A stretch of DNA of 21,332 bases from Methylococcaceae bacterium (GCA_947505055.1 CANNLO010000044.1:1-21332), one strand, 5' to 3'. Counted from the first letter of the stretch, positions 7,734 to 17,025 are shown. The notes: generated from the letters alone by a model not told the origin. Made by a program: numbers and translations.

Positions 7734-8351
7734 GTGACCGTTCTTTTTCCAGACTGCGTTTTGCTGATCTTTTGCAAAGCACCTATAACCGGCCAGGTCA
7801 AAACTCGATTGCAACCTGCACTGAGCCCGAATCAGGCTGTAGAAGCACACAAAAAATTGACCTGTTTGACTCTGGAACGCGCTTTCCAAAAGCCCTTGTG
7901 CAACGTGCAACTTTGCTGCACCCCGGATACCAATCATTCCTTCTTCAAACAATGCGCCACAGATTATCCCTTACTGTTATCCACACAACGAGGTGCCGAT
8001 CTGGGCGAAAGAATGCTTAATGCCTTTAGTGATGCACTGCCTGAGTATCGCCATGCAATTCTTATCGGTTGTGATTGTCCAAGCCTTACAGTTGATGACT
8101 TACAACACGCACTAATGGCACTACAAAATGGATCGGACGTGGTTATAGCGCCTGCAGAAGATGGTGGCTATGTATTGATTGGCCTTAATACACCACAACC
8201 GGTTTTATTTAAAAATATGGTCTGGGGCAATGAAAAGGTAATGGAAGAAACGCGACACCGAGCAAAAAAATCCTCAATCTCATTTTATGAACTTGCTACG
8301 CAATGGGATGTCGATACGATAGAGGATTGGACTAGATATTTGCATCGCTAA
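7734..8351 (+). CDS. TIGR04282-type arsenosugar transferase-like protein
   Basis: A 205-residue nucleotidyl/glycosyl transferase-like protein (DUF2064). Visible motifs are CKAPITGQVKTRL near the N-terminus (the nucleotide-binding P-x-x-G-x-V-K-T-R-L signature), GADLGERM, IGCDCPSL, and PAEDGGYVLIGL, all in the expected order. The start is a GTG at 7734 with no obvious ribosome binding site, 19 bases behind the TIGR04283 gene, so translation is likely coupled. It closes the arsenosugar operon and converges on moeA with only 14 bases between, and no terminator is visible in the gap. Confidence 0.88.
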   Translation: MTVLFPDCVLLIFCKAPITGQVKTRLQPALSPNQAVEAHKKLTCLTLERAFQKPLCNVQLCCTPDTNHSFFKQCATDYPLLLSTQRGADLGERMLNAFSDALPEYRHAILIGCDCPSLTVDDLQHALMALQNGSDVVIAPAEDGGYVLIGLNTPQPVLFKNMVWGNEKVMEETRHRAKKSSISFYELATQWDVDTIEDWTRYLHR

Positions 8352-8365
8352 AAATCAACTATGAC

Positions 8366-9619
8366 TTACTGTTCCGTAATAAATAAATTGAAGGGTTCTA
8401 CAACCACCCGGTCACCTGCATTAAGGCCACCAGACTCTTTGGGCAAAATAATATAGCAATTACTTTGACTCATCGAGCTAAGTATATTTGAGCCTTGCTG
8501 ACCCGCTGAGGCGACAAAAAACTCGCCATCTTCATCCTGACTTAGAATACCCCTTTGGAACTCCTGCCGACCCGGGGCTTTTTTTAATGAACTGGTACAA
8601 GTCGCTCTAAACCTCAAAGGCTTCCCATATTGCATACCCGAAAGTTGTCGCAGTGCAGGTGCAACAATTTGCTGAAAAGTAACAACTACTGCGACCGGAT
8701 TACCGGGCAAACCAAAAAAGTAACAGTCATTAATTTTTCCAAATGCCAAGGGTTTTCCAGGTTTTATCGCAATTTTCCAAAAATTGACTGTTCCACAATT
8801 GTCCAATATTTCTTTAATATAATCAGCATCGCCGACTGATGCCCCGCCTGTCGTGATGATAACGTCAGCGTTTTTGGCGGCCTTAATAAAACTTTCTTGA
8901 AGTAACTGTTTGTTGTCAGCAATAACGCCCATATCAATAACAGAATAATTTGGCTCTGCCAATAAGCCGCCTAACAAGGTGCGATTGCTATCATATATTT
9001 GCCCTGATTCCAGGGTCCTCCCTATCGCGATCAACTCATCGCCAGTTGAAAAATAGGCAATTTTTATCTTACGCTTAACAATAAGCTGAGCAATGCCGGC
9101 AGATGCGAGTAAACCCATATCAACTGCCGTAAGCTGTTTATGCTCAGGGATTAAACAACAACCTTTTTTTACGTCTTCACCGATTCCACGGACATTCTGA
9201 AGTATGCGGCTATCTGCTGGAAAATGTATAGCAGATTCTTCCACTGTAACCATCTCCTGCATAACAACAGAATCAGCCTGTTCTGGCACCACTGCCCCAG
9301 TAAAAATCCGGACACACTGACCCGACTGTAAATACCCCTGAAATGGTCGACCTGCCCAGGAAACACCGACCATCTTAAGCACAAATGGCTGGCCGTCTAT
9401 CCTGTCACTACTGATAAAAGCATAACCGTCCATAGCCGCATTACGGTCTTGCGGAATATGAATAGGAGAATAAACTGCATCAACGAGGACTCGACCCAAA
9501 GCATCTCTTAAAGCAACTTGTTCTGTTTCGTTAATGGGACATAAAGCGGCTTTTATTCTGTCCAGCGCCTCTTCAATGGAAAGGAGCTGACTGGATTTTT
9601 GGGAACATACATCAATCAT
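8366..9619 (-). CDS. moeA: Molybdopterin molybdenumtransferase
   Basis: Cytosolic enzyme that inserts molybdate into adenylylated molybdopterin in the last step of molybdenum cofactor synthesis. The 417-residue length is typical for MoeA. Motifs seen in order: RNAAMDGYAF near residue 60, GEDVKKG, then the MoaB/Mog-like domain with STGDELI, YDSN, TTGGASVGDADY and GLPGNPVAV, followed by the C-terminal domain IV. Its ATG overlaps the 3' end of mobB by eight bases, so the two are translated from one message. No other cofactor genes or molybdoenzymes are in the window. Confidence 0.95.
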   Translation of the reverse strand: MIDVCSQKSSQLLSIEEALDRIKAALCPINETEQVALRDALGRVLVDAVYSPIHIPQDRNAAMDGYAFISSDRIDGQPFVLKMVGVSWAGRPFQGYLQSGQCVRIFTGAVVPEQADSVVMQEMVTVEESAIHFPADSRILQNVRGIGEDVKKGCCLIPEHKQLTAVDMGLLASAGIAQLIVKRKIKIAYFSTGDELIAIGRTLESGQIYDSNRTLLGGLLAEPNYSVIDMGVIADNKQLLQESFIKAAKNADVIITTGGASVGDADYIKEILDNCGTVNFWKIAIKPGKPLAFGKINDCYFFGLPGNPVAVVVTFQQIVAPALRQLSGMQYGKPLRFRATCTSSLKKAPGRQEFQRGILSQDEDGEFFVASAGQQGSNILSSMSQSNCYIILPKESGGLNAGDRVVVEPFNLFITEQ

Positions 9620-10139
9620 GGCTATCGGAAATTAATTTTTGGATAAATGTGGCAATCATTTTCGGCTCATTAAGATTAAGTTGCGTTAAGTGAACCGGCG
9701 TTTGCAGAGGAACATCCGTCGCTATTGCGATAATATCCGGATCATCAGGATAGAGTAAAGGTGCATCAAGTAGCTTCCGATAAATTTCAATTTTGGGAAA
9801 TATCTCAGACCTGAAACCCTCAACCAGAATCAAATCCAATTCTGCCTGATTTAGATGAGTTAACTGATCAACCAATCTAAGTTCTTTATCCAGAGCCAAT
9901 TCGCTAATAATTGCACGCCGATATTGCGAAACCAGCATAACCGACGTTGCCCCCGCTTCCCGCAATCTGTAACTGTCTTTTCCCGGTTGGTCAATTTCAA
10001 AGTCATGATGACTATGTTTAATCAAGCCGACGCGCAGACCCTTTTGTTTTAAAAGCGGGATCAATTGTGTTAGTAATGTAGTCTTTCCCGTTCCACTTGC
10101 GGCAACAAAACCTAAAACGGGAATTTGAGCATTTTTCAT
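9612..10139 (-). CDS. mobB: Molybdopterin-guanine dinucleotide accessory GTPase
   Basis: A 175-residue P-loop protein that associates with MobA in forming the guanine dinucleotide form of the molybdenum cofactor; it is generally helpful but not essential. Walker A is AASGTGKTT at 13-21, followed by the family motifs KHSHHDFEIDQPGKDSYRLR and LVEGFR. I chose ATG 10139 because homology starts there. A TTG three codons upstream (10148) is less likely. It overlaps moeA by eight bases. Confidence 0.92.
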   Translation of the reverse strand: MKNAQIPVLGFVAASGTGKTTLLTQLIPLLKQKGLRVGLIKHSHHDFEIDQPGKDSYRLREAGATSVMLVSQYRRAIISELALDKELRLVDQLTHLNQAELDLILVEGFRSEIFPKIEIYRKLLDAPLLYPDDPDIIAIATDVPLQTPVHLTQLNLNEPKMIATFIQKLISDSHD

Positions 10140-10239
10140 ATCAACCAAATTATTAGATTGTTATCATAAGATCTGATATTTTAAGGTATTATTTATCCAA
10201 ACACTATATCTACATGACTAAGCTTGGGACACATAATTG

Positions 10240-10734
10240 ATGATTAGGATTTTTCTTCTTTTATTATTTATTATCATTGCATTCTTTGGGTTACGTAAAT
10301 TTTTAAAAACCTCACCCAAGGTAATAGCCGGTTACATTAAGACTCTTATGCTCTGCATTGCTGGACTGGCCGTGTTTTATTTAACCGTGACAGGACGATT
10401 AAACTGGCTATTTGCAATTGGAGGAATGGCTGTTGCCTTTATTCTTCGATCGATGCCCATTGTTTTACGCTACGCCCCCTATTTACAAAGACTCTGGTCG
10501 GAATTTAATTCAGCCAAACAAAGTACTTCACAAGGTCAAAACAAAACTACAAACACAGGCGATATCTCGATTGCGGAAGCTCTTGAAGTATTAGGTTTAA
10601 AAATTGGAGCAACAGAGGCTGAAATTATTGCCGCTCACCGGAACTTAATGCAAAAAAACCATCCCGATCGTGGCGGCTCCAATTATTTGGCTGCAAAAAT
10701 AAATCAGGCTAAAAAAATTCTATTAAGAAAGTAA
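10240..10734 (+). CDS. Membrane-anchored J-domain protein
   Basis: A 164-residue protein with three hydrophobic stretches (about 2-18, 33-51 and 56-75) and a C-terminal J-like domain (about 112-164) containing HPDRGG, the HPD tripeptide that stimulates DnaK ATPase. The topology resembles TIM14/DjlA-like J proteins that recruit DnaK to the membrane. The J-domain is compact, with the helix before HPD (EAEIIAAHRNLMQKN) clear and a short final helix. Start ATG 10240 is preferred over a TTG one codon upstream. It ends six bases before nlpD, so it is likely co-transcribed. Client and partner are unknown. Confidence 0.75.
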   Translation: MIRIFLLLLFIIIAFFGLRKFLKTSPKVIAGYIKTLMLCIAGLAVFYLTVTGRLNWLFAIGGMAVAFILRSMPIVLRYAPYLQRLWSEFNSAKQSTSQGQNKTTNTGDISIAEALEVLGLKIGATEAEIIAAHRNLMQKNHPDRGGSNYLAAKINQAKKILLRK

Positions 10735-10740
10735 TCCTCT

Positions 10741-11679
10741 ATGAACGTTATTATTTCCAAGCTAATTTTTATCTGTGCACTTTCAGCTTTATTGAATGCC
10801 TGCACTACTGTCAAACCCAACTATGCTCCGGTTAGCACTCCCTCTTCCACAATCACCACAAAGAATGAACTCATCCCTAAACGATTAGAAAAAGAAGAAG
10901 AAACAAAATATCACCAGGTAAAAAAAGGTGACACACTGTATGCAATCAGTGTCATTTATGATCTTGATTACAGACAATTAGCCCAATGGAATCAAATTGC
11001 ACCGCCTTATAAAATTGAAAGCGGCCAAAAAATTAAAATTTCAGAGCCTGTAGCCGGGTCTAAATCCCAAAACACTTTGGAAAATGTAGATGTTGCAGCT
11101 ATACAACAAAATCCAACTGATCCGGGCAAAAAATCACCACCCATAACTAAAAACACCACACCACAATATACACCCGTATTGCCCAATCCTTTACATACCC
11201 TAACTGAAAAGTTACCTAATTCATCACAACACAACAAAATAGCGGTCGAAACACCACTTGTTGACGCACAAAAAAAATCAATTATTTCAATTGATAATGA
11301 AGTTATGTTAAAGTTAAACTTTAGATGGCCGATAAAGGGAAAAATTTTAAAGGACTTTTCTAAAACCGATAACAAAGGCATCGACTTAGCTGGCGAATTG
11401 GGACAAGACGTATCTGCGGCAGAAGCCGGAAAAGTTGTATATAGCGGACAAGGTCTAATTGGTTACGGCAAATTACTTATTATTAAACATAACGATTTAT
11501 TTTTAAGTGCTTACGCAAACAATAGCAGATTGTTGGTTGTTGAAGGGAATACAGTAGAAAAAGGTCAGATTATTGCAAAAGTAGGTCAAGCGGGAACAAA
11601 CAAAACAGCATTGCATTTTGAGATTAGAAAGAAAGGAAAACCGGTAAATCCACTTAATTTCTTACCGGAAAATCAATAA
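10741..11679 (+). CDS. nlpD: NlpD-like lipoprotein with LysM and degenerate LytM domain
   Basis: A predicted lipoprotein of 312 residues. The signal peptide ends in a lipobox with C21 (LLNAC). A LysM peptidoglycan-binding repeat ([14 protein letters not shown] to GQKIKI) lies at about 57-100, then a Thr/Pro/Asn-rich linker, then an M23/LytM domain at about 210-308. The first zinc ligand position is Asn in NKGIDLAG, where active M23 enzymes have His, and the central His is absent as well; only a C-terminal LHFEIR remains. It is therefore probably not a hydrolase but an activator of an N-acetylmuramoyl-L-alanine amidase, as NlpD is for AmiC. Position directly upstream of rpoS is the conserved gammaproteobacterial arrangement. 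Confidence 0.88.
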   Translation: MNVIISKLIFICALSALLNACTTVKPNYAPVSTPSSTITTKNELIPKRLEKEEETKYHQVKKGDTLYAISVIYDLDYRQLAQWNQIAPPYKIESGQKIKISEPVAGSKSQNTLENVDVAAIQQNPTDPGKKSPPITKNTTPQYTPVLPNPLHTLTEKLPNSSQHNKIAVETPLVDAQKKSIISIDNEVMLKLNFRWPIKGKILKDFSKTDNKGIDLAGELGQDVSAAEAGKVVYSGQGLIGYGKLLIIKHNDLFLSAYANNSRLLVVEGNTVEKGQIIAKVGQAGTNKTALHFEIRKKGKPVNPLNFLPENQ

Positions 11680-11684
11680 ACCAA

Positions 11685-11700
11685 TTCGACCTGGGTCGAA
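11685..11700 (+). promoter_or_regulatory. Small hairpin between nlpD and rpoS
   Basis: The 37-base gap between nlpD and rpoS contains TTCGAC-CTGG-GTCGAA, a six- to seven-bp stem with a very short loop, ending 16 bases before the rpoS ATG and four to five bases before its AGAGG ribosome binding site. There is no T tract, so it is not an intrinsic terminator. It could protect or gate the rpoS translation start. Function inferred only from position. Confidence 0.45.
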
Positions 11701-11716
11701 CAAAGTAGAGGTTATC

Positions 11717-12709
11717 ATGAAGGCAGAATTAATTGAGCTATTAGATGATGATGTTTGTGTATTATTTGATGATAATTTGTCTTTTGACGATGAACCCCAA
11801 ATAAATCAAGTTATGGGTAAGGCAGCTTTCGAAAATGTTGACGAAATGCCAACATCATCCGGTTTATTGCAAGACAAGAGCATGGATGCGACACGTGTAT
11901 ATTTAAATGAACTTTCCCGATCAAAACTGCTCACCGCTGACCAAGAAAAAATCTATGGATCACGGGCTTTACTGGGTGATACTGCAGCACGCAACATCAT
12001 GATTGAAAGTAATTTGCGGCTGGTCGTTAAAATTTCCCGTCGTTATCTTAACCGGGGTCTGCCTTTGCTTGACTTAATTGAAGAAGGCAATCTGGGCTTA
12101 ATGCACGCAGTAGAAAAATTTGATCCGGAAAGAGGTTTCAGATTTTCAACTTACGCGACCTGGTGGATCAGACAAACGATTGAACGAGCCATTATGAATC
12201 AAACCCGAACAATTCGGTTGCCGATTCATATTGTCAAAGAAATGAACACTTATCTTAAAGCCCAACGTCATTTGGCTCAGTTGCTTGATCATGAACCCAA
12301 TGCCGAAGATATTGCCGAACATTTGGACATACCCGTTAATAAAGTTCAAAAAATGCTTAAGCTTAATGAACGGGTAACTTCTATTGACATGCCTGGCGGC
12401 AAGGATTTCGATAAACCTCTGGTTGAGTCTATTTCTGATAATGAAAGTTTGTCACCTGCCGAGACAATTCAGGAAGATGGAATTAAAAAAAATATCGCCA
12501 AATGGATATTTCAACTTTCAGAAAAACAACGAGAAGTCATATGTCGTCGTTATGGACTATGCGGGTATGAAGATTCCACCCTTGAACAGGTCGCTCAGGA
12601 ATTGGGCGTAACCAGAGAAAGAGTCAGGCAGATTCAGATGGACGGCTTAAAAAGAATGAAAGAAATCCTGGAATTTAACGGTTACTCATTTGAGTCTATT
12701 TTCAATTGA
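11717..12709 (+). CDS. rpoS: RNA polymerase sigma factor RpoS
   Basis: Stationary-phase and general stress sigma factor of 330 residues. Region 1.2 begins with [21 protein letters not shown], region 2 contains [37 protein letters not shown] and [16 protein letters not shown] (regions 2.3-2.4), region 3 follows, and region 4 holds the helix-turn-helix [19 protein letters not shown]. The acidic N-terminus (residues 6-30) is typical of RpoS and distinguishes it from RpoD. An AGAGG site stands before the ATG. It follows nlpD, where in relatives an internal promoter drives rpoS; I could not identify one with confidence. Its transcript ends at a perfect hairpin. Confidence 0.94.
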   Translation: MKAELIELLDDDVCVLFDDNLSFDDEPQINQVMGKAAFENVDEMPTSSGLLQDKSMDATRVYLNELSRSKLLTADQEKIYGSRALLGDTAARNIMIESNLRLVVKISRRYLNRGLPLLDLIEEGNLGLMHAVEKFDPERGFRFSTYATWWIRQTIERAIMNQTRTIRLPIHIVKEMNTYLKAQRHLAQLLDHEPNAEDIAEHLDIPVNKVQKMLKLNERVTSIDMPGGKDFDKPLVESISDNESLSPAETIQEDGIKKNIAKWIFQLSEKQREVICRRYGLCGYEDSTLEQVAQELGVTRERVRQIQMDGLKRMKEILEFNGYSFESIFN

Positions 12710-12720
12710 TTACAACATTT

Positions 12721-12762
12721 TTCACCACGAAGATACGAAAAAAACAATATCTTCGTGGTGAA
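12721..12762. terminator. Bidirectional hairpin terminator between rpoS and the amidohydrolase gene
   Basis: A perfect 15-bp inverted repeat (12721-12735 pairing with 12748-12762) with a 12-base A-rich loop lies between two convergent genes, 11 bases after rpoS and 12 before the minus-strand stop. There is no U tract after it on either strand, so it may act with Rho or simply protect 3' ends. The arm sequence resembles a CCACGAAG-type dispersed intergenic repeat seen in various bacteria. Confidence 0.6.
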
Positions 12763-12774
12763 TCAGTTACCCGA

Positions 12775-13641
12775 CTAGTCAACAAATTCTTTCTGTAACG
12801 GCCAATCCCGGTAATTAAAAACCTGTCCTTGCTCCCGTACTGTTTCACACGCACCCAGCGAAACCTCTGCAAATACCCATTGAACAGCATTAAGCAGGCC
12901 TTCAACTAATATTCCGTTATCCGGAAAGCCACGATCCACTGGCGTATAAACTCCAGCCGCACCGATATTAACATCTACCGCTTCAGACCAAGGCGCCTCA
13001 CCTACCAGTGTAGCCTGAACCACATAACACTGATTTTCAAGAGCTCTTGCCTGACAGCCGATTTTTACGCGATGATAACCCGCCATGGCATCGGTGCAAC
13101 TCGGCACTAAAATAAGATTGGCGCCCGCTTCAACCTGCTTTCTTGCCAACATTGGAAATTCACTGTCATAACAGATATTAATCGCTATTTTTCCGTAATC
13201 GGTATCAAAGCACTTCAGTTCATCGCCTTTTTGAATAAGCCACTGCTCATTTTCAAAACGAGTCATCATTAATTTATCCTGATAATCATACTGACCCTCC
13301 GGCATAAACAGAAATGCCCGGTTTCGATAGGCGCCACTAGCAATTTTGACGGGAAACGTACCGGCCTGAATCAGGCATTGGTGCGTTTTAGCCAGCCGCT
13401 GAAACAAGGTCAGATAAGCCTCCAGCAATGATTGCATCTCCACAAGCTGTTTACTTAAACAAGAATAAACGTCCTTATCAAACAAAGAAGCCAATTCCAT
13501 GCTGGCATATTCAGGGAAAAGCAGTATCTTTGCATCCTGCTCTTTAGCTTCTTCGACCCAGCGTTCAATTTTGTCCTGGTATTGCTGCCAGTTTTCCAGA
13601 AAACTGATGTTATATTGGGCTGTTGCTATTTTAACCTTCAT
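12775..13641 (-). CDS. Nitrilase-superfamily carbon-nitrogen hydrolase
   Basis: A 288-residue cytosolic amidohydrolase of the nitrilase fold. The catalytic triad is visible: Glu44 in LLFPEYASMEL, Lys123 in YQDKLMMTRFE, and Cys157 in INICYDSEFP, with the usual spacing. The substrate is not evident; omega-amidase, carbamoylputrescine-amidase-like and other amide hydrolases share this layout. It is transcribed convergent to rpoS and downstream of rsmD with a 129-bp gap, so it could have its own promoter. An AGGAG lies about 13 bases upstream of the ATG, further than usual. Confidence 0.85.
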   Translation of the reverse strand: MKVKIATAQYNISFLENWQQYQDKIERWVEEAKEQDAKILLFPEYASMELASLFDKDVYSCLSKQLVEMQSLLEAYLTLFQRLAKTHQCLIQAGTFPVKIASGAYRNRAFLFMPEGQYDYQDKLMMTRFENEQWLIQKGDELKCFDTDYGKIAINICYDSEFPMLARKQVEAGANLILVPSCTDAMAGYHRVKIGCQARALENQCYVVQATLVGEAPWSEAVDVNIGAAGVYTPVDRGFPDNGILVEGLLNAVQWVFAEVSLGACETVREQGQVFNYRDWPLQKEFVD

Positions 13642-13770
13642 TTATTTTAAGCTACTCCTATTCTGTGATGACCTTCCTGTCGACTAAGCTTTGAAAATCC
13701 ACTGTTTTCGTTAAATTTTTCAGGACTTATTAACTATAATCCCGTCTTTGTTCTAAAGCGAAATACTATA

Positions 13771-14355
13771 TTAAGTTAAACTTCTCTCAAACAAATGATA
13801 GCCCACTTCACCCGCAGTTTTACTTTTCAGTTGACGCCAATTTTCAGGCATTGCGGCTCCTCTTGAAAAATCAAAAAACCGCTCCGTTTCAACATAAATC
13901 CTGGCATGTTTTGCCAGCCAGCCGTTTTCTTCAAGTTTTTGACAGGTCTGAATAACCAGATCTTCTCCAAACGGCGGATCCAGAAATACGACATCAAAAA
14001 CCAGGGCATCATTCTCCAGATATCGTAAAACGTCACTTTGCACAATAGTTATTGCATTTGCTGACAGGACAACAACATTGTCTCTTAAACTGCGGCACGC
14101 ATGAACATTACTTTCCACCTGAACTACCGCTTTTGCTCCACGAGAAGCGGCTTCAAAACCCAAAGCGCCGCTACCCGCATACAAATCCAGACATTGCTTG
14201 CCAGAAATATCATATTGCAACCAATTGAATAAGGTTTCCCTCACTCTGGCCGGCGTTGGTCTTAAACCCGGCGCGTCGACAAAACTTATTTGCCGACTGC
14301 GCCAGTCGCCTCCAATAATTCTGAGCTTATTTTTCACTCTTTTTGGCACTCCCAC
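13771..14355 (-). CDS. rsmD: 16S rRNA (guanine966-N2)-methyltransferase
   Basis: Methylates G966 of 16S rRNA in the 30S subunit using SAM. The roughly 194-residue protein begins with LRIIGGDWRSRQISF, then LRPTPARVRETLFNWL, SAM motif CLDLYAGSGALGFEA and the catalytic FLDPPF (the N/DPPY-type motif). The start is uncertain: GTG codons at 14355, 14349 and 14337 are all in frame, giving 29- to 11-base overlap with the upstream M16 gene. An AGGTGGGAG stretch lies nearby and could serve the last. The overlap shows translational coupling. Confidence 0.93.
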   Translation of the reverse strand: MGVPKRVKNKLRIIGGDWRSRQISFVDAPGLRPTPARVRETLFNWLQYDISGKQCLDLYAGSGALGFEAASRGAKAVVQVESNVHACRSLRDNVVVLSANAITIVQSDVLRYLENDALVFDVVFLDPPFGEDLVIQTCQKLEENGWLAKHARIYVETERFFDFSRGAAMPENWRQLKSKTAGEVGYHLFERSLT

Positions 14356-15652
14356 CTACGGTGATAGTTTGCATTAAATGCGGAACGACGCGACGCTTAA
14401 AAGCGTCCTTAATCGATGCCGTAGTTACTTTTTCAATGTTTTGTTGAAAAGTATCTAGATAATCTAGCGGCATTTCATAAAAACCAATCATGGAAACATA
14501 ACTTGCCAGCTCCTTATTGGTATCAAAACGTAGCGCAAAACCGCCGGTAATATTTTTCTTGGCTGCATTTAACTCGGCTTCTGTCGGCCCTTGCCCAATA
14601 AAATCAACCAAGGTTTTATTCGCAACATCTAATGCCTCGCCGGTTTGATCATTTCGCGTTTGTAAACTTATCGTAAACGGCCCTTTTCTGAACATTGGTG
14701 CAAAAGAACTGCTTGCGCTATAGGCTAAACCGCGTTTTTCCCTAACCGCCTCAAAAAGTTTCGAAACAAGCCCGCCACCGCCCAAAATATGGTTACCAAC
14801 ATACAAGTTAAAATAATCGACATCTTTACGATAAGTACCGGGCATGCCAACCAACACATGGGTTTGCGAAGAAGGAAATTCAATATATTGCCTTCCTGCC
14901 TGCACCGGCATAACCACTTCCGGTAAAGGTTCGGTCTTTTGACCAACCGCCAAACCGGAAACCAGCGATTCAGCGGTTTTTTCCGCCTGCTGTTTAGACA
15001 AATCGCCCACGATGACAACCATCGCATTAGCCGCAACATAATATTTCTGATAAAAATTGCGCAGATCAGCCACTTCAAGACTGGAAACTGTGGCCAACAA
15101 ACCTGAGCCTGGGTGGCCATAGGGATGATCGCCATAAAGAGCCTTGGAATAGGCAATACTCGCAATTTGCGCGGGCATCTCTTCTTGCCGTTTTAAACCG
15201 GACAGCGTTCTGTTTTTTTCACGTTGAAAATCAGCCTCATTAAAACTGGGACTACTCAGAATAAGCTGCATAGTTTCCAGTGCCTTATCAAACAATGGCT
15301 TATCGGTTAAAGTTCGCAAGGAAACTGAAGCCATATCATTGGAAATATTAGAGCCGAATTGCGCACCAACGCTTTCAAAACGTTGGGCAATCTGATCGGC
15401 ATTCCACTGCCCGGCTCCAGTATCCAATAAAGCGGAGGTTAACGCAGACAAACCAAACTGGCTTCCGTCACGCGCACTGCCGGCATCAAAGGCAACTTGA
15501 ATATCGACCATCGGTAAACCTTCGGTATGGACGAAATAAACCCGGCTACCCTGCGGCGTTTGCCAATGTTCAATTTTTGCAGCAGCCTGAATTGGATTAC
15601 AAAAAGCCGTAAGCCAAGCTAACAGCAGCAAACTTAACAAATAAATACGCAT
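14327..15652 (-). CDS. Exported M16-family peptidase-like subunit without the zinc motif
   Basis: A 441-residue protein with an N-terminal signal peptide (hydrophobic 3-22, cleavage near QAAA) and the M16 fold throughout, including the C-terminal GGGGLVSKLFEAVREKRGLAYS motif that contacts substrate. At the position where active M16 enzymes have HxxEH, the sequence is FGLSALTSALLDTG, so the zinc ligands are missing. It is expected to pair with the neighbouring HxxEH protein as a heterodimer, as for mitochondrial processing peptidase and bacterial M16B pairs. Its start overlaps the upstream stop codon by one base, implying coupled, near-equal synthesis. Confidence 0.9.
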   Translation of the reverse strand: MRIYLLSLLLLAWLTAFCNPIQAAAKIEHWQTPQGSRVYFVHTEGLPMVDIQVAFDAGSARDGSQFGLSALTSALLDTGAGQWNADQIAQRFESVGAQFGSNISNDMASVSLRTLTDKPLFDKALETMQLILSSPSFNEADFQREKNRTLSGLKRQEEMPAQIASIAYSKALYGDHPYGHPGSGLLATVSSLEVADLRNFYQKYYVAANAMVVIVGDLSKQQAEKTAESLVSGLAVGQKTEPLPEVVMPVQAGRQYIEFPSSQTHVLVGMPGTYRKDVDYFNLYVGNHILGGGGLVSKLFEAVREKRGLAYSASSSFAPMFRKGPFTISLQTRNDQTGEALDVANKTLVDFIGQGPTEAELNAAKKNITGGFALRFDTNKELASYVSMIGFYEMPLDYLDTFQQNIEKVTTASIKDAFKRRVVPHLMQTITVGGSAKKSEK

Positions 15653-15654
15653 TA

Positions 15655-17025
15655 TCTAACTCCTATTTGGCTAGTGGTGTTGCTGGTGTTTTTTGTGTTT
15701 TCAGTGATCGGTAAAGGTTCTAAATACGCGACACTTAATTTATCTTCAATTAAATATTTACGGGCAACTTCTTGCACCTGTTCCGCAGTCACCTGATTGA
15801 CCTTATCTACGTATTGATCGACAACCTTCCAACCCAGTCCAACTGTCTCCAGCATACCCAACTGCATGGCCTGATAAAAATTGGAATCCCGTTCATAAAC
15901 AGCTTTGGCTAAAACCTGGGCTTTAATGCGCTGTAACTCTTCATTGTCAACCAAGCTCAGTTGCAATTTTAAAATCTCATCTTTTAAGGCTGACTCAAGA
16001 TTCCAGACGGTTTTACCTTCTGCCGGCGTAGCTTCCAGAGTAAATAATTCCGGTAATCTTGAAGTCAATCCATAACTGGCACCGACAGAAACCGCTATTT
16101 GTTTGCCACGCACCAAACCTGACTCCAATCGGGCGCTGCTCCCGCCGTCCAATACTCCCGCCAAGACTTCCAGCGCATAAGCTTCCCATTCATTTTGCAC
16201 TGTTTTCAACACCGGAACTTTATAGCCCATGACCAGATATGGCAGTTTTGCGGGTATTTTAACGGTCATTTTCCGGACCCCAAGTTGTTCAACATCGGCT
16301 TGTGGTTTTACAGTTTCAAGTTCGCCTGCTTTAAGCGGTCCAAAAAACTTTTCTGCCAGAGCGAAAACAGCTTTGGGTTGCACATCACCGACAACGACTA
16401 ACGTAGCATTATTCGGTGCATACCAACGTTGATACCAAGCCTGTAAATCTTCAACTTTATAATTTTCAATATCGGCAGGCCAGCCAATCACAGGATTTTT
16501 ATAAGGGCTGTTGGTGTAGGCCATCGCATTAAAATGTTCCTGCATTTTTGCCTGCGGATTGTCATCAGTACGCATTCTTCGTTCTTCCGTGACGACCTGC
16601 AGTTCTTTTTTTAATTCCTCAGGCAACAAATGCAGATTGCGCATTCTGTCTGCTTCAAGTTCAAAGCTAACCGCCAGCCTGGAAGCTTCCATAGTTTGAA
16701 AATAAGCAGTGTAATCAGTCCCGGTAAACGCATTTTCCTCGCCACCATTTTCAGCAACGATACGCGAAAACTCGCCAGCGGCATGTTTGTCAGTGCCCTT
16801 AAACATCATGTGTTCAAGCATGTGCGACACACCAGTTATACCACCCGGCTCATAACTTGAACCTACTTTATACCAAACTTGAGACACCGCAACCGGTGAA
16901 CGGTGGTCTTCTTTAACCAGCACTTTCAAACCGTTTTTAAGCGTATGCTCAGACACCGTAGTGGCAGCATTGCCTGCAATAACCGGTAGCCACAGTATAG
17001 CGACGCAAAGTAATCGTTTGTTCAT
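15655..17025 (-). CDS. Exported M16-family zinc peptidase, catalytic subunit
   Basis: The stop codon lies at 15652-15654. The protein is 457 residues from ATG 17025, which has a strong GGAG ribosome binding site; an in-frame upstream start at 17061 lacks one. A signal peptide (4-20, cleavage near AAT) precedes the M16 domain. The inverted zinc motif is complete: H68-M-L-E71-H72 in GVSHMLEHMMFKGT, with the distal glutamate in SFELEADRM. The paired gene downstream lacks this motif, so a two-subunit periplasmic protease is likely. The order M16-M16-rsmD is also found in pseudomonads. Confidence 0.9.

Noticed and set aside
13642..13770. Possible regulatory RNA or promoter between rsmD and the amidohydrolase gene
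   Set aside because: The gap is AT-rich, but no promoter pair with correct spacing, convincing hairpin or known motif stands out.
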